A DNA stretch of 7,142 bases from Burkholderiales bacterium. Its GTDB lineage: Bacteria; Pseudomonadota; Gammaproteobacteria; Burkholderiales; Burkholderiaceae_E. The stretch lies in assembly GCA_020348765.1 (NCBI GenBank), contig CP070753.1, positions 1,283,665 to 1,290,806 of the forward strand. The letters are read 5' to 3'. Of the stretch, positions 1 to 5,275 are shown one piece after another; within the stretch, counting starts at the first letter, position 1, and the number at the start of each line of letters is the position of its first letter. Under the pieces are notes generated by a model that saw only the letters and a program-made list of their open reading frames with translations, was not told where the DNA came from and did not search any database. Both the position numbers and the translations under genes were made by a program.

Positions 1-1203
1 CGCCACCGCCGCGACCGCGACCACGGTCGGTACGAAGACCGCCGAAACACGGTCCGCCAGCCCCTGGATCGGTGCGCGCGAGCGGCGGGCGCCCGCGACC
101 ATCTCGACGATCTGCGCCAGCACCGTGTCGGCGCCGACCTGTGTGGCGCGAATGGCGAGGGTGCCGTTCTGGTTGATCGTGCCGCCGGTGACGCGGTCGC
201 CCCTGGTCTTCTCCACCGGCACGGGCTCGCCCGTGATCATGCTCTCGTCGATCGACGAGCGGCCCTCGACCACGTCGCCGTCCACCAGAACGCTGTCGCC
301 CGGCCGGACGCGCAGCAGGTCGCCCTCGACGATGTTCTCGAGCGGCGCGTCGTATTCGGTGCCGTCGGGCAGGATGCGTCGCGCGGTCTTCGGGGCCAGG
401 TCGAGCAGCGCGCGGATCGCATCACCGGTACGCTCCCGGGCGCGCAGCTCGAGCACCTGGCCGACGAAGACCAGCGCGATGATGACGACTGCCGCCTCGT
501 AGTAGGTGCCGACGCCTTCGCCCATGCGGTACTGCTCGGGGAACACACCCGGCGCGAAGGTGGCGAAGAGCGAATAGACGTACGCGGCGCCGACGCCGAG
601 CGAGATCAGCGTCCACATGTTCGGAGAGCGGTTGCGGATCGAATCCCAGCCGCGCCGAAAGAACGGCCGCGCGGCCCACAGGACGATCGGCGTGGCGAGG
701 ATGAACTCCAGGTAGACAGACAGCTGATGGCCGAGCCAGTCGCGCACCGGCAGGCCCACCAGTTCGCCCATGGTCAGGATCACCAAGGGCACGGCCGCCG
801 CCGCGCTGATCCACATCCGGCGCGTGAAGTCGGTCAGTTCCTCGCTCGGTTCGTCCGACGGCACCATCGGCTCCAGCGCCATCCCGCAGATGGGGCAACT
901 GCCGGGTTCGTCCCGGACGATCTCGGGGTGCATCGGGCAGGTCCACTGCGTGCCCGGCCGAGCGTGACCGCTGGCCTTGCCGGCATTTCCCGAGGCGTAG
1001 AAATACGGGTCGGCGTCGAACTTGGCCTCGCAGCCTTCGGAGCAGAAGTAGAAGGATTCGCCGCCGTATTCTCGCGATCGCGCGCCTTGCCGCACCTCGA
1101 CTTCCATGCCGCAGACGGGATCGGTCGCCACTCCGGCACCCGGTTCGACGCCACGGTCGTGATGGTGATGGTGATGGTGATGGTGATGCGCGTGCGTGGA
1201 CAT
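1..1203 (-). CDS. copA: Copper-type P1B ATPase, N-terminal 401 residues (partial)
   Basis: Membrane pump that exports monovalent copper (possibly silver) using ATP; the 3' part lies beyond the window start. Visible in order: His10 tract (residues 6-15); YHS-type metal-binding domain (DPVCGM at 28-33, [12 protein letters not shown] at 51-62; Cys31, Cys54, Cys58); a second metal-binding segment with CPMHP (89-93) and CPICGM (103-108); four hydrophobic helices near 131-148, 163-181, 197-214 and 233-251; actuator-domain loop TGEP (324-327); start of a fifth helix from about 388. No GMTCxxC HMA domain is present. The CPC/CPH transport motif and the DKTGT phosphorylation site are not in view, so the exact metal subclass is inferred. 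The ATG at 1203 has a GGGAGG ribosome site 7 bases upstream and lies just behind a CueR-like promoter, which favours copper. A CopB-type pump is the main alternative. Confidence 0.93.
   Translation of the reverse strand, partial: MSTHAHHHHHHHHHHDRGVEPGAGVATDPVCGMEVEVRQGARSREYGGESFYFCSEGCEAKFDADPYFYASGNAGKASGHARPGTQWTCPMHPEIVRDEPGSCPICGMALEPMVPSDEPSEELTDFTRRMWISAAAAVPLVILTMGELVGLPVRDWLGHQLSVYLEFILATPIVLWAARPFFRRGWDSIRNRSPNMWTLISLGVGAAYVYSLFATFAPGVFPEQYRMGEGVGTYYEAAVVIIALVFVGQVLELRARERTGDAIRALLDLAPKTARRILPDGTEYDAPLENIVEGDLLRVRPGDSVLVDGDVVEGRSSIDESMITGEPVPVEKTRGDRVTGGTINQNGTLAIRATQVGADTVLAQIVEMVAGARRSRAPIQGLADRVSAVFVPTVVAVAAVA
1159..1188. repeat. Hexanucleotide tandem repeat encoding poly-histidine
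   Basis: Five perfect copies of GTGATG on the plus strand, read on the minus strand as alternating CAC and CAT codons. They give ten consecutive histidines near the N-terminus of the ATPase. Unit length is a multiple of three, so slippage would change the His count without breaking the frame. A metal-binding role is inferred from composition. Confidence 0.9.
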
Positions 1204-1227
1204 GGGGGTTCCTCCCTTTCATGCTGA

Positions 1228-1258
1228 ACGCTGAGGGTTCCAACCGTTGGAAGGTCAA
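1228..1258 (-). promoter_or_regulatory. CueR-type copper promoter/operator of the ATPase gene
   Basis: On the minus strand a -35 element TTGACC (1258-1253) is followed by a 19-bp spacer and a weak -10 CAGCGT (1233-1228). Overlapping the spacer is a 21-bp operator with halves ACCTTCC (1255-1249) and GGAACCC (1241-1235) separated by 7 bases. The centre TTCCAAC-G-GTTGGAA is a perfect dyad. The arrangement matches the well-known E. coli copA promoter, where CueR untwists an overlong 19-bp spacer when Cu(I) binds. Only the outer three bases of the downstream half deviate. The predicted transcript would start near 1221, giving a leader of under 20 bases that holds the ribosome site at 1211-1216. 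The regulator gene is not in the window. Confidence 0.75.
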
Positions 1259-1349
1259 GAGCGCGGACTTCCGTTCTCGCGGTCTGCTGGATGCTCGCCC
1301 TGGTGCGTTTCCGCACACGGCACATCAAGTCGCAGGACGATCCGCTCCG

Positions 1350-1364
1350 GGGCGAGGATCGCCC
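1350..1364 (-). terminator. Short hairpin after the TVP38 gene (weak terminator candidate)
   Basis: GGGCGA-GGA-TCGCCC forms a 6-bp stem with a 3-base loop, 10 bases past the TVP38 stop codon. A second small hairpin with a GAAA loop on the minus strand (stem GTGCG/CGCAC) lies at 1303-1316. Neither is followed by a T-run on the minus strand, so they are not classic intrinsic terminators. They are the only stem-forming elements noted between this gene and the copper promoter. Confidence 0.25.
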
Positions 1365-1374
1365 GCATCGGAAC

Positions 1375-2106
1375 TCATTGCTCGTTCTCGCCCGCGGCAC
1401 CCTGGTCGCGGCTGCCGTGCTCCGGGCGCCGTTCGCGGCGCAGGGCGAGCAGCACGAGCGGAAGCGCCGTCGCCAGGCCGAGGCCGGCAGCGATCCACTC
1501 GGCGGCACCGAAGTCTCCATCCACCGCCTCGCTGCCGAAATGCGCCAGCACGAAGCTCGCCGGCAGGATGCCGGCGATCGTTGCCAGCGCGAAGCGCCAG
1601 AAGTGCAGGCAGCTCAACCCTGCCGCATAGCTGATCGCATCGAAGGAGACGAAGGGCAGCAGGCGGCTGGTGAAGACGGTCAGCGTGAGCGCGTTCTGGG
1701 AGCCGAGCAGGCCGCGATCGACCTTGTCGCCGATCAGGCGCTCGACGGGGCCGCGACCAAGGCCGCGCGCGATCAGGAACGCGGCGATTGCGCCCAGTTC
1801 GGAGCCAACCGCGACATATGCGGTCCCGGCGTAGTGGCCATAGGCTGCCCCCGAGGCAAGTGCGATCGGCGCGCTCGGGATCGGGCTGGCGACGACCGCC
1901 GCCATCATCAGCGCGATCACGGCGAGCGGCCCCCACGCGCCTGCCTGCGCGACCCAGGACCGCACCGTCTCCCGGTCGACGTCTGCGGGCAGCCAGCCGG
2001 CCAGCCAGGCGAAAACGAGTCCGAGCAGAGCCGCGGCGGCGACCCCGTAGCCCACGTACCGTCCGGTCAGAGCCCGGGCGACCGATCCGTCGCGGTCGAT
2101 CTGCAC
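1375..2106 (-). CDS. TVP38/TMEM64 (SNARE-associated, DedA-like) membrane protein
   Basis: Integral inner-membrane protein of 243 residues; the family is linked to lipid handling and membrane homeostasis, but the substrate here is unknown. Hydrophobic segments lie near residues 18-39, 58-74, 92-113, 143-165, 171-190 and 202-222. The family core is visible as SPIPSAPIALASGAAYG (74-90), GSELGAIAAFLIARGLGR (101-118) and the re-entrant-type segment TSRLLPFVSFDAISYAAG (146-163). The charged C-terminus is probably cytoplasmic. The start is set at GTG 2106, one base after the rhodanese TGA, with GAGGA upstream inside that gene; no in-frame ATG exists near the expected N-terminus. Coupling to the rhodanese suggests one transcript and a shared role. 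The frame is open upstream to 2289, but that part overlaps the rhodanese gene. Confidence 0.85.
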   Translation of the reverse strand: MQIDRDGSVARALTGRYVGYGVAAAALLGLVFAWLAGWLPADVDRETVRSWVAQAGAWGPLAVIALMMAAVVASPIPSAPIALASGAAYGHYAGTAYVAVGSELGAIAAFLIARGLGRGPVERLIGDKVDRGLLGSQNALTLTVFTSRLLPFVSFDAISYAAGLSCLHFWRFALATIAGILPASFVLAHFGSEAVDGDFGAAEWIAAGLGLATALPLVLLALRRERRPEHGSRDQGAAGENEQ

Positions 2107-2107
2107 C

Positions 2108-2581
2108 TCAGGCGAGTTCCTCAGGCAGCAACGCGAGTGCGGCCTGCAGCGGCACGATCGGCAATCCAGCCGCGATCCAGCCCGCGCCGCGACGCGAGCC
2201 GAGCATGCCTTCGGAAATGTCCATGTATCCGTCGTATCCAGCGCGCCGCAAGGCGCGCAGCAGGTAAGCCGATCGTCCGCCGGTGGCACAGATCAGTCCG
2301 ACATCGCGATCGCCCGACAGCGCTTTCGCTGCCATGAGCCGCTGCGGGAAGCGATCCTCGTGCATGCTGATCGGCCAGACGCCGGCACCGACTCCGGTTT
2401 CCCGCCACTCCTCGCGCGAGCGCACGTCGATCACGCGGGCGCGGTCGGCCACGAGCGCGTCATACGCCTCTTTGGCGGACCAGATCGTTCGACGCTGCCC
2501 AGCTGCGGCCGAAATGCCGAGTGGCAGGACCATCGCCGATAGACTGAGCAAGAAGTAGCGCCGGTTCCGCCACAGCCTCAC
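2108..2581 (-). CDS. Exported single-domain rhodanese-like protein
   Basis: 157-residue protein with an N-terminal Sec-type signal: RNRR (5-8), a hydrophobic stretch (9-22) and a likely cleavage region ISAAAG (23-28), so it should act in the periplasm. The rhodanese fold is recognised from RVIDVRSREEW (49-59) and the active-site loop CATGGRS, with Cys98 and Arg103 in place; Cys98 would carry a persulfide in sulfur transfer. The acceptor is unknown. The start is GTG 2581, with AAGGGA and GGGGG upstream. The frame is open back to 2797, but the upstream part looks non-coding and would bury the signal peptide. The stop is followed after one base by the TVP38 start, indicating an operon. A structural or redox role rather than sulfurtransferase activity cannot be excluded. 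Confidence 0.85.
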   Translation of the reverse strand: MRLWRNRRYFLLSLSAMVLPLGISAAAGQRRTIWSAKEAYDALVADRARVIDVRSREEWRETGVGAGVWPISMHEDRFPQRLMAAKALSGDRDVGLICATGGRSAYLLRALRRAGYDGYMDISEGMLGSRRGAGWIAAGLPIVPLQAALALLPEELA

Positions 2582-2965
2582 GACATCCCCCGATCCCTTC
2601 AGGCCACACCGACCGCGCGCACGCGCATCGCACGCATCGGTCCGGACACCGCGTGGATCTCGACCATGTCCGCGGCCGACGTCCAGGCGACCGGATCGAT
2701 GGCGCCGACCTCCGTCCTCTCGACGACACAGAGCAGGACGATTCGGATGCCTGCATCGCTGCGACGCGTGCCGGGTCCGAGCAGCGCTCCCGCCCAAGAC
2801 TCGGGAGACTACCCATGTCCCGGATCGGTTGCCCTATTGTCCATGCAGGCGGCGTCGGCCGCCGACCATCATCGGGCCGTGCACGGGCATCGTCGGCCGT
2901 GAGGGCGCCATCCCGGTCCTGGCCAGGCCGCCCATTGCGCGGCTCCGGATTTCCAGCCACGCGCC
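2582..2965. other. 384-base stretch without a convincing gene
   Basis: Lies upstream of the rhodanese gene and downstream of the fliE remnant, so it should hold the rhodanese promoter, though no clear -35/-10 pair stands out. It contains an inverted repeat CTCCCG-N9-CGGGAG (2787-2807) and a compact palindrome GTCGGC-C-GCCGAC (2854-2866). It also holds a minus-strand open frame broken by an amber codon (listed separately). Plus-strand open frames at 2653-2985 and 2666-2902 look like GC-driven shadows without ribosome sites or recognisable domains. Confidence 0.6.
2599..2844 (-). pseudogene. Unrecognised small ORF interrupted by an amber codon
   Basis: Frame starting ATG at 2844 reads 11 codons to TAG (2811-2809), then continues open for 69 more codons to TGA at 2601-2599, 17 bases before the rhodanese start. 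The distal part has strongly GC-biased third positions and contains a plausible protein-like run (IRIVLLCVVERTEVGAIDPV), but no good start codon after the amber. I do not recognise a family. Either it is a decayed small gene once co-transcribed with the rhodanese, or a chance open frame in GC-rich DNA. The fact that no ribosome site precedes the ATG argues against present translation. Confidence 0.25.
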
Positions 2966-3163
2966 TCAAACCTGCATGTTCATGATGTCGGCATAAGCGG
3001 CCACCAGCCGGTTGCGCACCTTCAGCGCCGCCTGGAACGCGATCTGTGACTTCTGCATCGCCACCATCGTCTGCTCGAGGCTGACCGAGTCGCTGTCGAC
3101 CTGGCACTGGCGCTGCGGCACCTGCGCTTCCTTCCGGGTGTCGCAGACCGCGTCGACCGTCAC
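2966..3163 (-). pseudogene. fliE: FliE C-terminal fragment (flagellar hook-basal body protein)
   Basis: FliE joins the MS ring to the flagellar rod; the normal protein is about 100-110 residues. Here 65 codons from GTG 3163 encode the middle and C-terminal helices: SVSLEQTMVAMQKSQIAFQ followed by VRNRLVAAYADIMNMQV, which closely fits the FliE ending. The first 40 or so residues of a normal FliE are missing. The segment just before the conserved end (CDTRKEAQVPQRQCQ) aligns with FliE only if several hydrophobic helix residues are replaced by Pro or Cys, as in a decaying gene. A GGGAGG sits 6 bases upstream of the GTG, but inside the cheW-like remnant, so it may be fortuitous. No fliF or other rod gene follows. 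Family assignment is strong; whether the short product is made is unknown. Confidence 0.7.
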
Positions 3164-3290
3164 GGTGCACCTCCCGCACGCACAGGATGTCGACCGCCTA
3201 TTCCTCGGCACCGAGGCGAAAGCTCAGTTACCGCGTCGCCGGCTGCGACGCGCGCGCCTGCCCATCGAGGGCCACCGCCGCATCCGGCAT
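3162..3290 (-). pseudogene. 5' remnant of a second cheW, two in-frame stops
   Basis: The ATG at 3290 overlaps the stop of the intact cheW (TGATG). The frame reads 20 codons, a TAA at 3230-3228, then LSFRLGAEE, a TAG at 3200-3198, then AVDILCVREVHR, ending at about 3162. Read through both stops, it aligns without gaps to the N-terminus of CheW: CLVFRLGEDAYALDVLRVQEIR in the neighbouring gene (LVFRLG, YALDVL and VQEIR are the matching blocks). The first stop falls at a position that is aromatic in many CheW proteins, the second at the conserved Tyr. Similarity ends abruptly where the fliE fragment begins in another frame, which marks a deletion junction. This is best explained as a pseudogene of a tandem cheW copy. 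Confidence 0.6.
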
Positions 3291-3799
3291 CAGACCGCGA
3301 ACTGCCCGAGACGTGCGCCGGTCAGCAGCGCGCGCACGTCGATCAGCGGGATCGGGCGTTCGTCGAGCTGGTAGATGCCGAGCACTGGCGAGTCGCGTCC
3401 TGCGCCCGCCAGCACCGGCGCCGCATGCATGCGATCGGGGTCGAGCTCGATCACATCCGAAGCGGCATCGACCAGCAGGCCGGCACAGAGTTCGAGCAGA
3501 TCCAGCACGATGATTACCGCGAACCGCGTGTCCTCGGCAGCGGACAGCCCCAGCCGCGCGCGCGCGTCGATGATCGGCACGATCGCGCCACGCAGGCTGA
3601 TCACACCCCGCACCCAGTCCGGAGCATCCGGCAGCGCGGCTGGTGGCTCGTAGGCCCGGATCTCCTGCACCCGCAACACGTCCAGCGCGTAGGCGTCTTC
3701 TCCGAGCCGAAACACCAGGCAGCGCCTCGGCATCGGTGTCCCGTCGCTCGGGCCGTGCGTCGCCCGATCCTGGTCCAAGGTGCCCGCGCGATCCGTCAC
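3290..3799 (-). CDS. cheW: CheW-domain chemotaxis coupling protein
   Basis: 169-residue cytoplasmic scaffold that normally links chemoreceptors to the kinase CheA. The single CheW domain spans roughly residues 26-163. Recognisable blocks are CLVFRLGEDAYALDVLRVQE (27-46), WVRGVISLRGAIVPIIDAR (62-80), the CAGLLVDAASDVIELDP segment (104-120) and a C-terminal ERPIPLIDVRALL (146-158). Length and order are those of an ordinary CheW, with no sign of decay. The chosen GTG at 3799 has a GGGGG ribosome site 8 bases upstream and starts 4 bases after the stop of the small CheA-like ORF, suggesting translational coupling. An ATG at 3733 (residue 23) is the alternative start and would remove a poorly conserved tail. 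No intact cheA, receptor or cheY gene is in the window, so its partners must lie elsewhere, or it is an orphan survivor. Confidence 0.88.
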   Translation of the reverse strand: MTDRAGTLDQDRATHGPSDGTPMPRRCLVFRLGEDAYALDVLRVQEIRAYEPPAALPDAPDWVRGVISLRGAIVPIIDARARLGLSAAEDTRFAVIIVLDLLELCAGLLVDAASDVIELDPDRMHAAPVLAGAGRDSPVLGIYQLDERPIPLIDVRALLTGARLGQFAV

Positions 3800-3803
3800 G
3801 GCG

Positions 3804-3953
3804 TCAACCCCCGGCCCGAAGGGCGTCGTCGACCCGCAGCGACTCCACGTCCTTCAGCTTGTCGTCGGCTTGCTCGAAGAAGACCCGGTCGAACCGGCTC
3901 GGTTCGAGGCCTTCCTCGGTGTTGCGCCCGGACTCCGATACCGCTTGCGACAT
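3804..3953 (-). pseudogene. 49-codon ORF resembling the first helix of CheA
   Basis: ATG at 3953 with GGAG 7 bases upstream, TGA at 3804-3806; the predicted product has 49 residues. Residues 20-38 (RFDRVFFEQADDKLKDVES) resemble the first helix of the CheA P1 phosphotransfer domain, which in E. coli reads FYQTFFDEADELLADME; FF, AD, L, D and E line up. The similarity stops there, a short unrelated tail follows, and the P1 phospho-His and all later CheA domains are absent. The next start codon is that of cheW, so the layout is that of a cheA-cheW operon with nearly all of cheA removed. It may still be translated and help couple ribosomes to cheW. A genuine small acidic protein of other origin is possible, because the match covers only about 19 residues. 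Confidence 0.5.
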
Positions 3954-3999
3954 CCGTGTTCTCCGCCCGCCCGACGTCCCCGGTCGCAGCGAGGCGGCG

Positions 4000-4008
4000 T
4001 GCTAACAT
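4000..4008 (+). promoter_or_regulatory. Possible extended -10 of the kinase operon
   Basis: TGCTAACAT in the divergent intergenic region has the TGn extension and a -10-like TAACAT. At the expected distance upstream, the -35 position reads CCGGTC, a poor match. A start near 4015 would leave a leader of about 165 bases before the kinase, containing a hairpin and a small ORF. No clear promoter for the opposite, chemotaxis-remnant direction was found, and no sigma-28 motif. Confidence 0.25.
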
Positions 4009-4064
4009 CGCCGCGACCGCGCGCGCCCGCAGGCTCCATCGGTGCTCCCCGGGCATTCTGGCGC

Positions 4065-4079
4065 GCCGGCAAGGCCGGC
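4065..4079 (+). other. Leader hairpin GCCGGC-AAG-GCCGGC
   Basis: Perfect 6-bp inverted repeat with a 3-base loop in the kinase leader, ending 6 bases before the ATG of the possible 32-residue leader ORF. It has no T-run and so is unlikely to be a terminator. It could occlude the weak AAGG ribosome site at 4071-4074. Confidence 0.3.
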
Positions 4080-4085
4080 ATTCCG

Positions 4086-4184
4086 ATGAAAAGTCTCCGT
4101 CCTTCCGCGCTGTTCCCGATCCCGAAACAGGGCCTGCGACCCGCGCCCGCCGAATCCGCGCGTCCGCGGCCTTGCGGCCCATGA
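4086..4184 (+). CDS. Possible 32-residue leader ORF overlapping the kinase start
   Basis: Reads from ATG 4086 to TGA 4182-4184; the stop overlaps the kinase ATG as ATGA, the classic arrangement for translational coupling. The product would be basic and proline-rich (8 Pro in 32 residues) with no recognisable family. Only a weak AAGG precedes it, partly inside the upstream hairpin. Support comes mainly from the absence of a ribosome site directly before the kinase ATG, which coupling would explain. Chance occurrence in GC-rich DNA is quite possible. Confidence 0.3.
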   Translation: MKSLRPSALFPIPKQGLRPAPAESARPRPCGP

Positions 4185-5275
4185 ACGAGCCGCTGCGCAT
4201 CCTGGTGGTCGAGGATTCCGAGGCCGACTTCGAGTTGCTGGCGGCGACCCTGGCGCGCCAGGGGCTCCGGGTGCTCTGCGCGCGGGTCGAGGACGAGTCC
4301 GGCATGCGCGCGGCACTGGCCGCCGGCGGCTGGGATGCCGTGATCTCGGACCACAATCTGCCCCGATTCTCGAGCGGGGAGGCGCTCGCGACGCTGCAGG
4401 ACGTCGGCGCCGAACTGCCGTTCATCATCGTTTCCGGAGAGATCGGCGAGGAGGCGGCGGTCGAGGCGATGCGCCGCGGCGCCGACGATTACCTGTACAA
4501 GGGCCGGCTGGCGCGTCTGGGGCCGGCCCTGTCGAACGCGATCGGGGCCGCCGAGACGCGCCGCGAGCGCAAGGCCGCAGAGCGTGCGCTGCTGCGCTCC
4601 GAGCAGCGCCTGCGCGAGCTGGCCACCCACCTGCAGAGCGCGGTCGAAGAGGAGCGCCGGGCCATTGCGCGCGAGATCCACGACGACATCGGCGGCACGC
4701 TGACCGCGCTGCGCTTCGACCTGCGGTGGATCGCCCGGCACGGAGCGGCGCAGGTCGCCGAGCGTGCCCGAACCGCGATCGAGACACTCGACCGCGCAGC
4801 GCATGCAACCCAGAACCTGCTGCGCGACCTGCGCCCGCCGGCGCTCGACGACGGCATCGTGGCCGCACTCGAGTGGCAGGTCCGGCAGTTCGGCCGGCGC
4901 ACCGAAATCGATGCCGTGTTCCGCAGCAACGTCGATGCGCTGCAGATCGACGGGTCGCTGGCGATGACCCTTTACCGGGTCGCGCAGGAGGCGCTGACGA
5001 ACGTCGCCAAGCATGCCGGTGCGACGCGGGTCGCTGTCGATCTGATCAGCGCCGGCGATGTCGTGTCGCTGGAAGTTTCGGACGACGGGCGCGGCTTCGA
5101 TGCCGAGGCCCGCGGGCACTCCGGCTCGCTCGGGCTGCTGGGGCTGCACGAGCGCGCGCGCAAGGCCGGCGGCTGGCTCGAGGTGTCCTCGTCCGGGCGC
5201 GGTTCCACGGTGCTGCTGACGCTGCCGGCGAGCGATGCGGCCGCCGCGGCGCTGGCGCGCGAGGCCGACGCGTGA
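4181..5275 (+). CDS. Soluble REC-HisKA_3-HATPase hybrid sensor histidine kinase
   Basis: 364-residue cytoplasmic kinase expected to phosphorylate the downstream response regulator. Order: N-terminal receiver domain (about 5-120) with acidic pair Glu11/Asp12, phospho-acceptor Asp57 (AVISDHNLP), Ser85 and Lys107; a charged coiled-coil linker (about 124-160); a NarX/DesK-type dimerisation domain with phospho-His167 in REIHDDIGG; and a HATPase domain with N-box QEALTNVAKHAG (269-280, Asn274), DDGRGF (301-306) and GLLGLHERA (318-326). There is no membrane segment, PAS, GAF or HAMP domain, so input probably arrives by phosphorylation of Asp57 or by a protein partner. The start is fixed by the receiver beginning MNEPLRILVVEDSEAD; no clear ribosome site precedes it, and the ATG overlaps the stop of a possible leader ORF. 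The frame is open far upstream, but that part lies antisense to cheW and is unlikely to be coding. Confidence 0.9.
   Translation: MNEPLRILVVEDSEADFELLAATLARQGLRVLCARVEDESGMRAALAAGGWDAVISDHNLPRFSSGEALATLQDVGAELPFIIVSGEIGEEAAVEAMRRGADDYLYKGRLARLGPALSNAIGAAETRRERKAAERALLRSEQRLRELATHLQSAVEEERRAIAREIHDDIGGTLTALRFDLRWIARHGAAQVAERARTAIETLDRAAHATQNLLRDLRPPALDDGIVAALEWQVRQFGRRTEIDAVFRSNVDALQIDGSLAMTLYRVAQEALTNVAKHAGATRVAVDLISAGDVVSLEVSDDGRGFDAEARGHSGSLGLLGLHERARKAGGWLEVSSSGRGSTVLLTLPASDAAAAALAREADA

Noticed and set aside
422..1318. Minus-strand open frames in other phases over the ATPase gene
   Set aside because: The ATPase frame from 1203 to the window edge carries all the motifs; the others are out-of-phase shadows.
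1291..2337. Plus-strand open frame over the TVP38 gene
   Set aside because: Low-complexity Arg/Gln/Ala composition and antisense to a clear membrane protein.
2666..2902. Plus-strand 78-codon open frame with a His-containing tail
   Set aside because: No ribosome site, no recognisable family, and it lies opposite gene-poor sequence.
3198..3230. Reassignment of TAA/TAG to tyrosine
   Set aside because: Two stops at Tyr-like positions are suggestive, but the fragment is truncated, Tyr is encoded by ordinary TAC/TAT in the intact genes, and no intact gene contains in-frame TAA or TAG.
3425..4180. Upstream extension of the kinase frame
   Set aside because: It lies antisense to cheW and the CheA-like ORF and shows no domain; the receiver domain begins right after the ATG at 4181.
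3954..4180. Sigma-28 flagellar promoter or CRISPR/tRNA-like structure in the divergent region
   Set aside because: No sigma-28-like -35 or GCCGATAA-like -10, no spaced repeats and no cloverleaf pattern were found.
3854..5149. Long minus-strand open frame antisense to the histidine kinase
   Set aside because: No recognisable domain, Arg/Ala-rich mirror composition, and the opposite strand encodes a complete, motif-bearing kinase.
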